From NCBI GenBank assembly GCA_039583875.1, contig CM077153.1, positions 113,022,568-113,086,567 on the forward strand: a stretch of 64,000 bases of DNA. The letters run 5' to 3'. The notes under the pieces are model-generated. The model was not told the origin of the DNA. It was given only the letters and a program-made list of their open reading frames with translations, and searched no databases. This stretch comes from Platanthera guangdongensis (lineage: Eukaryota; Streptophyta; Magnoliopsida; Asparagales; Orchidaceae). Of the stretch, positions 34,708 to 46,291 are shown piece by piece. A program made the position numbers and the translations under genes. Within the stretch, counting starts at the first letter, position 1. Every line of letters begins with the position of its first letter.

Positions 34708-37700
34708 TCAGGAATAGAACCGTTTGAGATCATCCCCGCTCCAGGTATGTGGCATATCCTCTCCTTCGTACGTCTGCAAGCGGTAAGCGCCGCTCTTTAA
34801 CGCTTCTCTGATAATGAAGGGGCTGGCCCAATTAGGATTAAGCTTTCCAACTGAACCAGCTCTTGCAGCAGCGTCAACTTTCTTAAGAACTAGATCTCCC
34901 ACTTGAAAGTGTTTGATCCTTATGTTCTGATCAAAGTAACGGGCCATCCTTCTTTTGAACTCCTCCTGCCTTATGGCTGCTTGGTCTCTGATTGCCTCGA
35001 TGTGTTCCATACTGAATCTCATCTCTTCATTATTCAACTCAAGCCAGTCCTCAATACCTTGTCTTGCAAGCAGAAATCTAGGTGACGGGACTTCAAACTC
35101 AACTGGAATGAGTGCCTCTGAGCCATGAGAAAGTTTGAACAGAGTCTCGCCAGTTTCGGATGAAGGTGTTGTCCTAAAGGACCAGAGGACTGATGGAAGC
35201 TGATCAGCACAACTGCCCATGAGGTTCTGTACTTTCTTGAGCAAATTAAGGATCTGCTTGTTGGCTGCTTCAACTTGGCCATTGCTCCTGGGATGATGAA
35301 CTGATGCAAACCACAGCTCTGTTCCGATCTGCTTGAAAAAATCTATCATCTCTGAGTTATTGAATTGTGGCCCATTGTCAGTGATTATAGCCATAGGAAT
35401 TCCATGTCGACAGACAATCTCCCCCCAAATGAAGTTTTTGATGACTTGAGTTGTTGTCTTTGCCAATACCTTGGCTTCGACCCACTTGCTGAAGTAATCG
35501 ATCATCACGATGATGAAACGCCATTGTCCGCTTGCCATGGGAGAAGGACCAATGAGATCCATTCCCCAAACTGCGAAGGGCCAAGAGTTGCAATCGATCT
35601 GAGTGACTGAGCTGACTGGTGTTGAAGTGGAGCAAACTTCTGGAATTGAACACACTTTCTAGCGTAGACCTCAGAGTCTCTCTTCATAGTGGGCTAGAAA
35701 TATCCCTGCCGTAGGATCCGTCTTTCCAAAGGTCTTGCTCCCGAGTGACTTCCACACTCTCCTGAATGAACTTCTTGCAAAACGAGGGGAGCTTCTTCTT
35801 CTGAAACACACCGGGCCATGGTAGAGAGGAATGTTCTTCTGTAAAGGATTCCCGCCACTAAGTAGTAGTGAGCTGCTTTTATTCTGAACTTCTTCTTATC
35901 TTTGATTGAATGGTGAAAATCTCTTGTTGACAGATAGAGAATGAATGGGTCCATCCAGGAGGGACGTTGATCCACTTGCATCAATTCTCCTTCCTCCACT
36001 TCCGGGCAGAAGAGCTCGAAATTCGTTCCTCCTGATGGCAATCCATACTTAGCAAGAACATCTGCCTCCTCGTTTTCGGTTCTAGAGATGTACTCAATGA
36101 TAAAGCTCTTGAACTTGCCGATCTCTATCTTCACAAGAGCCAGATACTTCTTCAAGATCGCATCTCTTATTTCAAAGTTGCCAAGGACTTGTGACGCCAT
36201 TACAAGAGAATCGGTTTTGATATGAACATGATCGATTCCGAGTTCCCTTGCAAGTCTCAAGCCTGCTAGCAAAGCTTCATACTCGGCCTGGTTATTGGTT
36301 ACTGGAAAGTAGAACTTGATGGCCTGCTCCAGTTTGACGCCGTTTGGGTTAATGAGAACCACCCCTGCTCCAGAAGAACTTCTGCCTGAGGCACCATCAA
36401 CATAGATGGTCCAAGCCAAATGTGAACTTTCTGCTCTATCAGAACTGGACTCTGGCATGTCAATTAGGAAGTCTGCTAGAACTTGAGCTTTGATGGCTGT
36501 CTTGGGCACATAAGAGATTTCAAATTCACTCAACTCTATTGCCCATTTGGCTAATCTGCCAGAATGCTCCGGTTTCTCCAGCTCACATTTCAAAGGTTGA
36601 TCGGTAACGACTTGAATCGAGTGCGCTTGGAAATATGGACGGAGTCTACGAGATGACATGACTAGTGCCAAGGCAAACTTCTCCAGAATCGGGTACCGTG
36701 TCTCGGCACTCTTCAAAATATGGCTGACATAGTAGATTGGGAACTGTTTCCTGCTTTCTTCTCGAAGAAGAACAGAGCTGACCGCCTCAGGGCAACTCCT
36801 AAGTACAAGAAAAGCATCTCCCCCGGCCGGGGACTCTGAAGCAGAGGCGTTGAGGTCAGTTGCTTCTTCAACTGTTCAAAGGCCTGGGAACATTCTTCTG
36901 TCCACTCAAACTTGGATGCTCCTCGGAGAGTTTTAAGAAAGGAGCACTCCTATCTCCAACGCAAGAGAGAAATCTCGCAAGACCTGCTAGCCTCCCCCCT
37001 AAGTGCTGAACTTCCTTAGGTGAACAAGGGGTAGGCATATCAAGAATGGCCTTCACTTTATCCGGATTGGGGGCAAGTCCTTTTGGAGTAAGGAGATGAC
37101 CAAGGAACTTCCCCTTACTCGGCCCAAAGGTGCACTTCAACGGGTTGAGCTTCATTTTGTATCTACGCAGATTAGTGAACGTCTCTGCTAGATCTTGCAA
37201 GTGCAGCGAAAATGACTTGCTCTTAATCAAGAGGTCGTCTACATACACTTCTAGGTTTCTTCCCTTCTGATGCTTAAACACAAGGTCCATCATCCGTTGG
37301 TAAGTTGCACCAGCATTTTTAATCCCAAAGGGCATCACAAGTTAGCAATAGCAATCGTCATCGGTAATAAACGACGTATGAGGAACGTCAGGCTTATGCA
37401 TTCTTATCTGGTGATAACCAGAAAACGCATCTAAAAAACTCATGCAAGAGTACCCTACCGCGGAATCAATTAAAGAATCTATCTGAGGCATGGGGTAACA
37501 ATCTTTAGGGCACGCTTTATTGAGTTTGGTAAAATCTACACACATGCGTCATTTCCCACATGGATTTTTAACCATTACAACGTTAGATATCCAGGTTGGG
37601 TATTGAATTTCTCTAATAAAATTGTCCTTGAGGAGCTTTGCGACCTCCTCCCTTATTGGCTCAGCAAGCTTTGTTTCTATATCCCTGTTCTTTTGTTGCA

Positions 37701-38749
37701 TAGGCTTGCAGCTGGGATCAACATTCAGGGGGGGGCATGCAACATCTGGATCCACTCCTGACATGTCTTCTGCTGACCAGGTAAAGACATCCAAGTTTCT
37801 CAACAGGCAGGAGATCATCTCAGCCTTTTGATCTTCAGGCAACTCCGAGTTGATGGAGAGCTTCCTCTCCTCCCCCTCAGTAATGGGGACTCCTTGCGTC
37901 ACCTGGGCAGGTTCCAGGTGAGCTCCTCTATCAGCAGCAGCTTCTGAATTTGGAGAGGCTTCTGCAGCTGCTGCTGGAGAAAGGGAAGGAATAGCATCAA
38001 CCATGTTGGCAGTGCGAACGTAGCACTCCCTTGCTCTCCTTGGGTCACTCATGACGCGGCACATCCGTCCATCTGCGAAGAACTTGATTGCAAGGTGGTA
38101 GGTGGAGACCACCGCTAGATACTTGTTCAATAGAGGCCTGCCGAAGATGGCATGATAGCTACTGGGAGCGTCAACCACTATGAAATGCACTTGCTTAGTT
38201 GCCCCTCCAAGCTTCACGGGTAGGATGACGCTACCTTCAACTTCTTTTCTCTCTCCTGAGAAGCCATAGAGTGGCCCTTCGGTGGAAAGCAGAGGCTTTC
38301 CAGTCTTCAGGGCCTCAAAGGTTGATTTGAACAGGAGGTTGACTGAGCTTCCGGTGTCAAATAGAATTCTATCCACTGTGAAGTCCCCAATCACAGCCTT
38401 GATCACTACTGCATCATCGAACGGATTGGCTGTTTGGGGTAGATCAGCTGGACCAAAGGTGACAACCTCACTTGGAGGAGCAACGGAAGAAGAAGAGGCC
38501 ACCTCTGCTCGAGTGACCCTGGAGATTGAAGATTTCCGAGTAGACTCGGTCCCTGCTCCACCATGGATAAAGAAGAGGCGTCCCAAAACCCCTTCATCGT
38601 CTGCGTCAAAGCACTCAACCGGTACATTGATCGGCCCCAGAAGGCATTCGTCCTCGACCTCCACACATTCCTGGTATGCTTCAGCTACCTCTTTACCTTT
38701 GGAGGTGGATGGCTTTGAAGAAGAATCCTTATTGGTCAAGTCAATCTTG
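34708..38749 (-). pseudogene. pol: pol of E5
   Basis: Protease LFDTGSSVNLLF near 38360; reverse transcriptase FLDAFSGYHQIRM near 37430 and YVDDLLIKS near 37235; degenerate RNase H; second RNase H with YVDGASGRSSSG near 36385; integrase with GMDLIGPS near 35560, TDNGPQF near 35375 and GQVEAANKQ near 35265; GPF-type end; stop at 34708. Breaks: TGG to TGA near 37547, a TAA near 37340, a frame change near 36870-36720, and a Trp codon to TAG near 35693. First aspartate of the protease motif is preserved but the preceding Val is Phe. Confidence 0.85.
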
Positions 38750-39400
38750 CCCTCGGCAAGCAGCTTATCTATCAGCATGCGAAGGGCCTTGCAATCCTCG
38801 GTCAGGTGGCCCTTCTCTTTGTGGAACTGGAAGTAGTGCACATTGTTCCTTGGCCTCCACACTCTCTGAGTCTCTTGCTTCTTTTCTTCCGATCTCTTTT
38901 GCAAAATCTAGATGACTTCGTCAAGGTCCAGATCTGCAATATCCTCCATGGGGCTAGTATCACATCGGCTTGGAGCAGGCAAGGCTGCTTGCTAGAGGAT
39001 ACGAAGTGCTTGAAACGGAATGGCGGGAGTGGCGGCCAACAGCAGTATCTGCTCCTGAAACTGTTGATGGCCAAGGAAAGGTTTCCTATGGCGGAAATTC
39101 CGGCCTCTTTGAGAAGGAGGCTGGAAGTCTAGGCGAGGGGGCTTGATGTGAGAAGAAGCGGAGGCATCCCATCCTTCAGCCTGAGCTGTCAGGGATGAAA
39201 TATAAGTAGGATTGGCGTTCTCGCCTTCTATGAAGCGGTTCACCATGGCGATCAGCTCTTGGTAAGTCTTAGGTTCCTTTGTTGCTTTAAACTTCAGGGG
39301 GCCTTCCCGGAGGCCATGGATCAAGGCAACCTTGTAGTAATCGGGGTTCACATTCCTTACCCCTTGGATCTCCTTTTGAAAGCGATCAACGAATCGCGCC
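38750..39400 (-). pseudogene. gag: gag 3' part of E5, cut by E6
   Basis: It begins at ARFVDRFQKEIQGV, matching about residue 262 of E7 Gag, where the E6 LTR enters. The zinc-knuckle region reads YFQFHKEKGHLTEDC, so its first cysteine is replaced by Phe. A stop lies near 38908. Frame changes occur around 38990. Confidence 0.8.
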
Positions 39401-40133
39401 TGTTGATGCACGAAAACACAGAGGGGTCAAGCACCACCAGCTAACGGTTCGAACACCGGGGAATAGGGAGACTGCGAGTAGCGATCTACTAAGCGGATGA
39501 GGGCAGGAAGAAGAGCAGGGCCGTGAACCACGGCAACAACAGACTTCGCCCGTCGCGGCCTGAATGCCTCTCTTGCGACGGGCTTTCCCTTGATTGAAGA
39601 AAGGCTTGGTTACAAGTGAAAGGACAAGGTTCACAAGAGCAGAGCGAGGGGGAGTCCGCAAGGCACAAGATTCGAGTCCGCAGCCTGTAACAAGTAGGCT
39701 CCTGGGTCCGAGTCAGCGTGCCTTGGGTCCACCACCTCCCCCCTATTTATAGGATAGGGGGCCTGCCCAAACGGGCAGGGCTAAAATAACCGACTGCCCG
39801 GGGTACAGGAGAACCGGGTAGCGGTGACGAGAAGCAAAAAGAAAGAACACGCCAGTCCGCGCAGAAGGGGAGGACTGGGCTCGCGGATTGGAGCTTCCAC
39901 TGTTGCTGGGCGCGATCCTGCTGGAGGGTGGCGGCCTGGGCGGACGAGACACTACGTCCGCCGCTGTAGAGAATCTGATATCCCAAGTCCTGGCGGACTG
40001 AGCGAACAGGTCCTCGCGTCTGCTGCTGGGGTACCATTCTTGGTCCGATTGGTGACCTTGCCGGACTGGGCGGACTGGCAAACCGAGTCCGCGCATGTTG
40101 AAAGGGGTGCTTTGGAATCTTGTAGGATGTTGC
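39401..40133 (-). repeat. E6 outer LTR of a tandem pair
   Basis: Begins cleanly TGTTGATGCACG and lacks only the last 15-20 bp of the LTR. It is fused in the string TGTTGC to a second LTR in the same orientation. Confidence 0.85.
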
Positions 40134-40877
40134 AGATGAAAACACATAGAGGGGTCGAGCACCACCAGCTAACGGTTCGAACACCGGGGAATAGGGAGAC
40201 TGCGAGTAGCGATCTACTAAGCGGATGAGGGCAGGAAGAAGAGCAGGGACGTGAACCACGACAATAATAGACTTCGCCCGTCGCGGCCTGAATGCCTCTC
40301 TTGCGACGGGCTTTCCCTTGATTGAAGAAAGGCTTGGTTACAAGTAAAAGGAAAAGGTTCACAAGAGCAGAGCGAGGGGGAGTCCGCAAGGCACAAGATT
40401 CGAGTCTGCAGCCTGTAACAAGTAGGCTCCTGGGTCCGAGTGAGCGTGCCTTGGGTGCACCACCTCCCCCCTATTTATAGGATAGGGGGCCTGCCCAAAC
40501 GGGCAGGGATAAAATAACCGACTGCCCGGGGTACAGGAGAACCGGGCAGCGGTGACGAGAAGCAAAAAGAAAGAACACGCCAGTCCGCGCAGAAGGGGCG
40601 GACTGGGCTCGCGGACTGGAGCTTCCACTGCTGCTGGGCGCGATCCTGCTGGAGGGCGGCGGCCTGGGCGGACGAGACTCTGCGTCCGCCGCTGTAGGGA
40701 ATCTGATATCCCAAGTCCTGGCGGACTGAGCGAACAGGTCCTTGCGTCCGCTGCTGGGGTACCATTCTTGGTCCGATTGGTGACCTTGCCGGACTGGGCG
40801 GACTGGCAAACCGAGTCCGCGCATGTTGAAAGGGGTGCTTTGGAATCTTGTAGGATGTTGCGGACTTAGGGTTAACA
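40129..40877 (-). repeat. E6 inner 3' LTR
   Basis: A nearly full LTR ending GGGTTAACA, then the polypurine region. Its U3 holds inverted GCGGAC pairs at spacing like that in E7. Very similar to the outer copy. Confidence 0.85.
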
Positions 40878-40965
40878 TAATCCCTGCACATTTTTAAGTT
40901 TTCAGAAAACTTCGAAAATGTTTTCTTAACCGCCGAGTCCGCAAGCCTCGAAAAAGCCGCCAACG

Positions 40966-40975
40966 CTATAAATAT
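40966..40975 (+). promoter_or_regulatory. TATA box of accA (E6)
   Basis: CTATAAATAT, 30 bp before the conserved frame. Confidence 0.7.
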
Positions 40976-40995
40976 CGCTGAAGGGCCTGGAACTA

Positions 40996-43034
40996 TTGAG
41001 AATTCCGATCGACACGGGGCGCTACTCACCACTTGCGGTCTCCACTTTCCAGTCCGGCATGGCAAGGCTTGGAGCTTTCTTCTCTAGTCTCACTGCAAAG
41101 GGCGACCCAGCACTGACAACGCCTATGAAGACCAAGAAGATAGTAAAGAGGTCGACAAGAAAGGATCCTGTCCGCCCTACAGGGGAGAGTTCCTAGAGCC
41201 AAAAGCCTGCGGAGAAAGCAGTCCGCCGTGCCGATATTCTGCTCGCGAGCATGCCGCAGTCGACGTTGAACCATTGAGGAGTGAAAAGATGGTGTCCCTG
41301 TCGGACTCTGCCCCTTCCCAGAAGACAGCAACCTCAGCGGACACCGTTGGTGAATACATTGAGGGTGACATATCTTCTCCCAATGCTCAGGTGCCTATTG
41401 TTAACTTGGATGAAGAAGATCGGCGGATTGAGGAAGTGGACGATGCGCCCTCAAAGTCATTGACTGCTGCGAACCCTGAGGCTATCCGCGAAAGCCAGCC
41501 CGACTTAGTTGGGTCCGCTGCGGATTCTGCTGAGAAGATAGCTAAAAGAAAGAAGAGGAAGAGGGACGGGGCGATCGTTGCCGAGCGGGTTGAGAAGAAA
41601 CTGCGCGCAATGAAGGAGAAGAATGTCTCCAAGTGGAATGGGGATGCGGACTTACAACACAGACCGCGCGACAAAGAAGTTCCTGACAGCGATCTGGTTA
41701 CACCGAAGGCCCAAATCCAGGGAGATAATTCCCTCTCCATGGTCAGTTTAACGACTGATGAGATATTAGATTCGATAGACGTCAACGAAGTAGATCTAAT
41801 CAACGAATCTCTGCTGATTGTACTGCAGCAATCTGAGGCGGAGGCCACTGGGAATAAGGGTGACAAACTCCCTTCCTTGTCCGCTGCGGAGGAAGAGGAG
41901 AGAGAGAGGATGAAGGAGAAGATAGAGGAGCAGAAGAAACAAATTGTTGCTCATGTTGCTGTGGTGGGGGCGACCTCGAAGCAGGTCGCGGCGGATAAAA
42001 CCGCTGAGGATCTGCGGATTTCTGCGGAGCTACTGCGGTCAGGTAAACTTCAACAGGCGCCTAAATACTTTAAGCGTCAGTGGCTTTACAGGTCACCGCC
42101 GCGGACGTCAAGACCAATCAAAATCATCACCGAGACGGACGATATTGTGGTTTCAACAAGTTTGGCTGCTGAGAAAAGATCAAAGGTGCATCGCGAATGG
42201 AAGAAGCGGTTAAGCGCCTTTGACCCGGAGCGGGCAAGGCGGCCAATCATCTTCGATAGTCGGCAACTCGATGCTGCTATGTCTAAAAGTGATCTTTCAT
42301 CCTTTCTTTGCGTCCGCTGCGAACTGCCTTTAAATGTGAAGTTGACTTTGTTTGTTGCAGGTAGAAAGTCGCCGCCGGGCTCCATCGAGAGTGGCGAGAT
42401 CGTGGTCACACCAAATACCGGTGCTGACGCGGTCTCGCACGTGGAATCCGCGGGGGATGAGCCGCCCAGCCTGAATATTATTAAAGAGTTAGAGAGGAAA
42501 TTCCAAGCTGAAATGCAATGTGTTAAAGCAGAGTTAGAGAAGTCAGAGGAGCACGAGAGGGCGTCCGCGGCACGTGAAAAAGCGTCCGCAGAGCGCGAGA
42601 AAGCCCTAAAAGTCCAAATCGCTAGCATCTCGAGGGCGCTGGAGAGGTCTGAAAGGGAGAAGAAGAGGCTTGTGGATGATGTCTGATTCTATAAAGGCAA
42701 GCACTTGGCGTCAGTGCGCGAAGAAAAAGGGAAGAGGGCTGCTGAGGTCGCTGAGCAGAGGCCGCAAGTGTCAGATCGCGCTGCTCCAGAGATCGCTGCA
42801 CCGACAGGCGGTGTCCAACAGTCTGCGGATGAGGAGCCGAGGCCGGCGGCGGAGTTAATGGTGCCCCTCAGTCGGGTAGATCGGGAAGCTGCTCATATGC
42901 ACCGGACCATAAATGTTATTCATCATCACCTCTGCCGCGTGTACAACGAGATTCTTCAGATAAGCAACCAAGCAGCTCACTTATGCAGAGATAGGGCGGA
43001 AAGGCCGGTGCAGACCGATAATAGGGACCGATGA
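40996..43034 (+). pseudogene. accA of E6
   Basis: The frame from TGRYSPLAV is present; the first ATG is 41059. A TAG near 41194 and a 1-bp loss near 41240 break the N-terminal region. From 41274 it is open across exon 1, with KKRKRDGAIVAERVEKKLRAMKEKN, LQHRPRDKE, and EEEERERMKEKIEEQKKQ. Phase-1 intron 42289-42360 (72 nt, also open in frame). Second exon: GRKSPPGSIESGEIVVTPN, a coiled coil of AREKASAEREKAL type, a TGA at 42684, then the HMHRTINVIHHHLCRVYNEILQ block. A protein of about 650 residues in full. Confidence 0.8.
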
Positions 43035-43491
43035 GTCCGCAATGCCACGAGCTTTTATTTGTTTAATTGTATAATTATTTGTATAATTGTGCTTCAAACA
43101 ACGCTGTTGTAAACTGAACTCTGTTGCGATCTGTGCAGACTCAGATTATATATCCGCAAATTATGTAGCTTAATCCTTGGCTTGATCTGTTGCGAATTGT
43201 GCGGACTAATGTTGTGTCCGCTTCTCGTTATTTAACCTACAGGTGGGAAATACTGCGAACTAAGCAGATTGAAAATGTATCCGCTCCTTGTGACCTGTCG
43301 GGAGAAAAAAGCGCGATCTGGGCGGACAACAAATTGTGTCGGCCACAACTTTTTGCTTTGAATTTTCCTTGGCATGTGAATCTGTGTTTGTATCCGCGTT
43401 ATTGCTTGTCTGTGCTTTTTATTTTTTGCGGACTGTGCGGATTGGAAATGCGAGCTCTGCGGCCTGGTCAAAAAGCTGTCACACTCTTTAG
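43035..43491. other. Spacer between accA and accB (E6)
   Basis: No gene seen. GCGGAC and GTCCGC strings occur every 40-60 bp. Its end leads into the accB promoter. Confidence 0.6.
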
Positions 43492-43501
43492 CTATAAATA
43501 G
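43492..43501 (+). promoter_or_regulatory. TATA box of accB (E6)
   Basis: CTATAAATAG, 62 bp before the ATG at 43564. Confidence 0.7.
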
Positions 43502-43563
43502 GGCCTTCCGCTTTCTCTTATGCAGGAAACAGCTGAAGTAAAAGGAACCCTGCGGCCTGCAAA

Positions 43564-45119
43564 ATGGTGTACGCGCGTACTGATGCTGCTATCGCCTTCC
43601 ACTCCGCTGATCACCGAAAATGCACATTGACAGAGGCCGACCTGGACGCCTTTCTCGAAAAGAAGATGGCGAACTCGAATATCCTTGTCCTCCTTCCCGC
43701 CCATCAAGAAAGGTTAAACTTCTCAACCGCAACCCAGATCGCCATCCCAGTGGACCACTTTGATAGCGGATTCAAGTTTTTGCTTCTATGGGAACTTGCC
43801 GCCATCTTTGAGCACTATGGAATGGTGCCTGGCCAGCTTGCGCCGAATACACTCGCTGTGATCTGCAGCTTTGTCTCTTATTTGTGATCTGAAAAGATCA
43901 CTTTTTCGATGAATGTCTTCCGCAAGATATTCTCTGTCCGCTCCATAACCGCTTCCGGAGGCCGCCCCTACAAGGGGGTGATATATTTCTAGTGTAGGGG
44001 GATGAAGGTTGTTGGCCTTCCCAACAAAATCCACAACTGGACCTCTAGGTTCCTGATCTTTGAGGGAGACCTAGGGTTCGCACACACCTATCCGCAGGTG
44101 CGCGCGGACTCTGCCTTCAAAAGCGTGCAACTGGATGACTTGGAATCCGCCATTGTCGAGTTCTTGGCCAACGCCAGGCTTGACATCGAGCATTATATTC
44201 CGCTGCTCGCGAGCTTAGCGGATGTCCTGCCCGAAGAGAGTAAGTGGCTTCCGAACTCAGCTTTTGCATCCGCCGCGACCTTGGTGTTTAACCCATTTGT
44301 TTTTGCAGCAACCTTGGCGGTACCCGCCAACTTGCCGCAGACGCCTAGCGGTTTCGTTCCTACACAGAAAGAGAAGAAAGAAGCAGTCGCAAGAAAGAGG
44401 AAGGAGGAAGGGGATCCCGCGGCGGATTACTCTTCCTCTGAAAGCTTCACCATGAGTGGCTTTGGCATCAGCCAGAAGGATCTTAGGGGGAACCCTATGG
44501 TCCACTGGCACAGTAAGAACAAACACGTCCGCCTGTCCACCGCGCTCCCTTCGTGGAAGAGTCCGCGGATAATTCGCCACGCCCATATTGCGATCTCCGC
44601 GCTCTACGGAAAGCACAATTTGATCGACCTTAAGAAGGTGCCCGCCGCCGACCTCCCTCTTCTAGCCTCTCAGGCCACTGCGAACAGCGTGGTGACGAAC
44701 CACTATGTTGCCACCCTGGCCAGAGACCTGTTGAGGCAGAATGAACAACTTCAAAAGGATAATAAAGCGCTAAAGGAAAAGAATGCGCGGTTGGGAAAAA
44801 GGGTTGCTCAGCAAAGAGAAGAGCTTGGGGTGAGTTGAATTCGCAGCGGCCTTAATTTGCTATTCGCCGCGATCTGTCTGACGTTTGCTTTTGTTTTGCG
44901 CAGGTCGCCTATGACTTGGAAAATAACAACTTCCAGGCTGCGATGCTCCCTTTCGTGAAGGAGACTGTCGAGGTCGCCATTGAGCGACTTGTCCGCGACG
45001 GCTTCATAAAGGAGGGAGTGGATGGCGTCCCTTTCTTGGAGATCTTCACTGAGCTGGCTCCGCAGGTCGCGGCGATGGAGAGGGCTAAAAAGGGCAAGGA
45101 CATCATTGAGGAAGATGGC

Positions 45120-45166
<47 letters not shown>

Positions 45167-45426
45167 TGAAGAAGAAGACGGAGGGTAGGGCGAAGTGCAA
45201 AGCACCAAGGAAACAGCGGACAATGCTGCCTCGAGCCAGCGAGTAGAGGAACTGTCCACCGAGTCCGACACCTCTGAATCCTCCTCTGCTATCGGGAGCT
45301 CGCATAGCGGGTCCGCCTCAAGCACAGGATCAGATAGCAGCGGGAGCGACTCGGGGGGCTACTCTCCAGAAGTTGACATTGTTGGCGAAAGCACTGCACC
45401 TCCAGAAAAGAAACAAAAGACTACAG
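43564..45426 (+). pseudogene. accB of E6, interrupted by E7 near its stop
   Basis: Exon 1 43564-44239 (676 nt), intron 69 nt, exon 2 44309-44829 (521 nt), intron 74 nt, exon 3 from 44904. E7 enters after 45426; the last codon and the TGA stop lie at 58768-58772. TGA at about 43885 (CGA to TGA), TAG near 43990 and TAG at 45186-45188 break the frame; there is no frameshift in exons 1 and 2. Exon 3 contains an expanded GAA run (about 45118-45172) giving a long poly-Glu. Confidence 0.85.
45422..45426. other. Target-site duplication of E7, left copy
   Basis: TACAG, identical to 58763-58767 on the other side of E7. It identifies E7 as a true integration. Confidence 0.95.
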
Positions 45427-45575
45427 TGTTGATGCACGAAAACACAAGGGGGGTCGAGCACAACCAGCTAACTGTTCGAACACAGGGGGAATAGGGAGAC
45501 TGCGAGTAGCGATCTACTAAGCGGATGAGAGCTGGAAGAAGAGCAGGGTCGTGAACCACGGCAACAACAGACTTC

Positions 45576-45611
45576 GCCCGTCGCGGCCTGAATGCCTCTC
45601 TTGCGACGGGC
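45576..45611 (-). other. R-region hairpin of the E7 LTR
   Basis: GCCCGTCGC and GCGACGGGC, 9 bp perfect, 18-base loop. Same place as 9015-9050 in E1, with one pair changed on both sides. It lies near the expected poly(A) site. Confidence 0.85.
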
Positions 45612-45880
45612 TTTCCCTTGATTGAAGAAGGATCTAGTTACAAGTGAAAGGAAAAGACTGAGGGAAACAGAGCAAGGGGGAGTCCGCAAGGCACAGGATT
45701 CGAGTCCGCAGCCTGTAACAAGTAGGCTCCTGGGTCCGAGTCAGCGTGCCTTGAGTGCACCACCTCCCCCCTATTTATAGGATAGGGGGCCTGCCCAAAC
45801 GGGCAGGGCTAAAATAACCGGCTGCCCGGGGTACAGGAGAACCGGGCAGCGGTGACGGGAAGCAAAAAGAAAGAACACGC

Positions 45881-46118
45881 CAGTCCGCACAGAAGTGGCG
45901 GACTGGGCTCGCGAGCTGGAGCTTCCACTGCTGCTGGGCGCGCCCGCTGGAGGGCGGCGGCCTGGGCGGACGAGATACTGCGTCCGCCGCTGGAGAACCT
46001 GTTACCCAAAGCGCCGGCGGACTGAGCGGACAGGTCCTTGCGTCCGCTGCTGGAGTATCACCCTTGGCGCCCGACTGGTGACAGTGCCGGACTAGGCGGA
46101 CGGACAAATCCTGTCCGC
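45881..46118. promoter_or_regulatory. Four inverted GCGGAC pairs in U3
   Basis: Hexamer pairs at 45883/45898, 45966/45982, 46026/46042 and 46096/46113: start-to-start 15, 16, 16 and 17 bp. The first is everted (GTCCGC first), the others inverted. Arms extend to 7-8 bp in the first three. They could bind a dimeric protein or fold as hairpins. Confidence 0.7.
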
Positions 46119-46264
46119 GCCTGCTGAATGGGGGGCTTTGGAATCTTGCAGTATGTTGCGGACTGAGGGGTTAACATAATCCCCGCACATTTTTAAGTTT
46201 CCAGAAAACTTCGAAAATGTTCTCTTAACCGCCGAGTCCGCAAACCTCGAAAACGCCGCCAACG

Positions 46265-46274
46265 CTATAAATAT
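46265..46274 (+). promoter_or_regulatory. TATA box of accA (E7)
   Basis: CTATAAATAT, 27 bp from its first base to the ATG at 46292, which would leave almost no leader. Confidence 0.7.
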
Positions 46275-46291
46275 CGCTGGAGGGTCTGGAT

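Larger units (their letters stand above)
28080..39400 (-). mobile_element. E5: family II element, gag cut by E6
   Basis: From left: truncated 3' LTR, accA and accB on plus, repeat array, conserved block, pol and the 3' part of gag on minus. Gag stops at 39400 where E6 begins. The rest of E5 would lie beyond 64000. Confidence 0.85.
39401..45426 (-). mobile_element. E6, left segment (3' part)
   Basis: It holds two tandem LTRs, accA and accB. It is interrupted at 45426 by E7 and resumes at 58763. The left target-site copy would be GCGCC (39396-39400); its partner is outside the window. Confidence 0.85.
45427..46176 (-). repeat. E7 3' LTR, 750 bp
   Basis: Starts TGTTGATGCACG and ends GGGGTTAACA on the plus strand. 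TATA box at 45771-45780 (minus), R hairpin at 45576-45611. U3 (right part) has four inverted GCGGAC pairs between 45881 and 46118. Confidence 0.95.

Noticed and set aside
39743..41065. Several frames of 90-196 codons through the E6 LTRs
   Set aside because: They lie wholly in LTR DNA and recur because the LTR recurs; equal frames in E7 LTRs confirm this.
42041..42092. A second accA intron with GT...TTTACAG borders
   Set aside because: Only about 51 nt, open in frame in E6, and its codons (KYFKRQ region) look conserved, so coding is more likely.
44808..45325. Antisense frames over the acidic tail of accB
   Set aside because: Phe/Ser-rich shadows of the GAA run.
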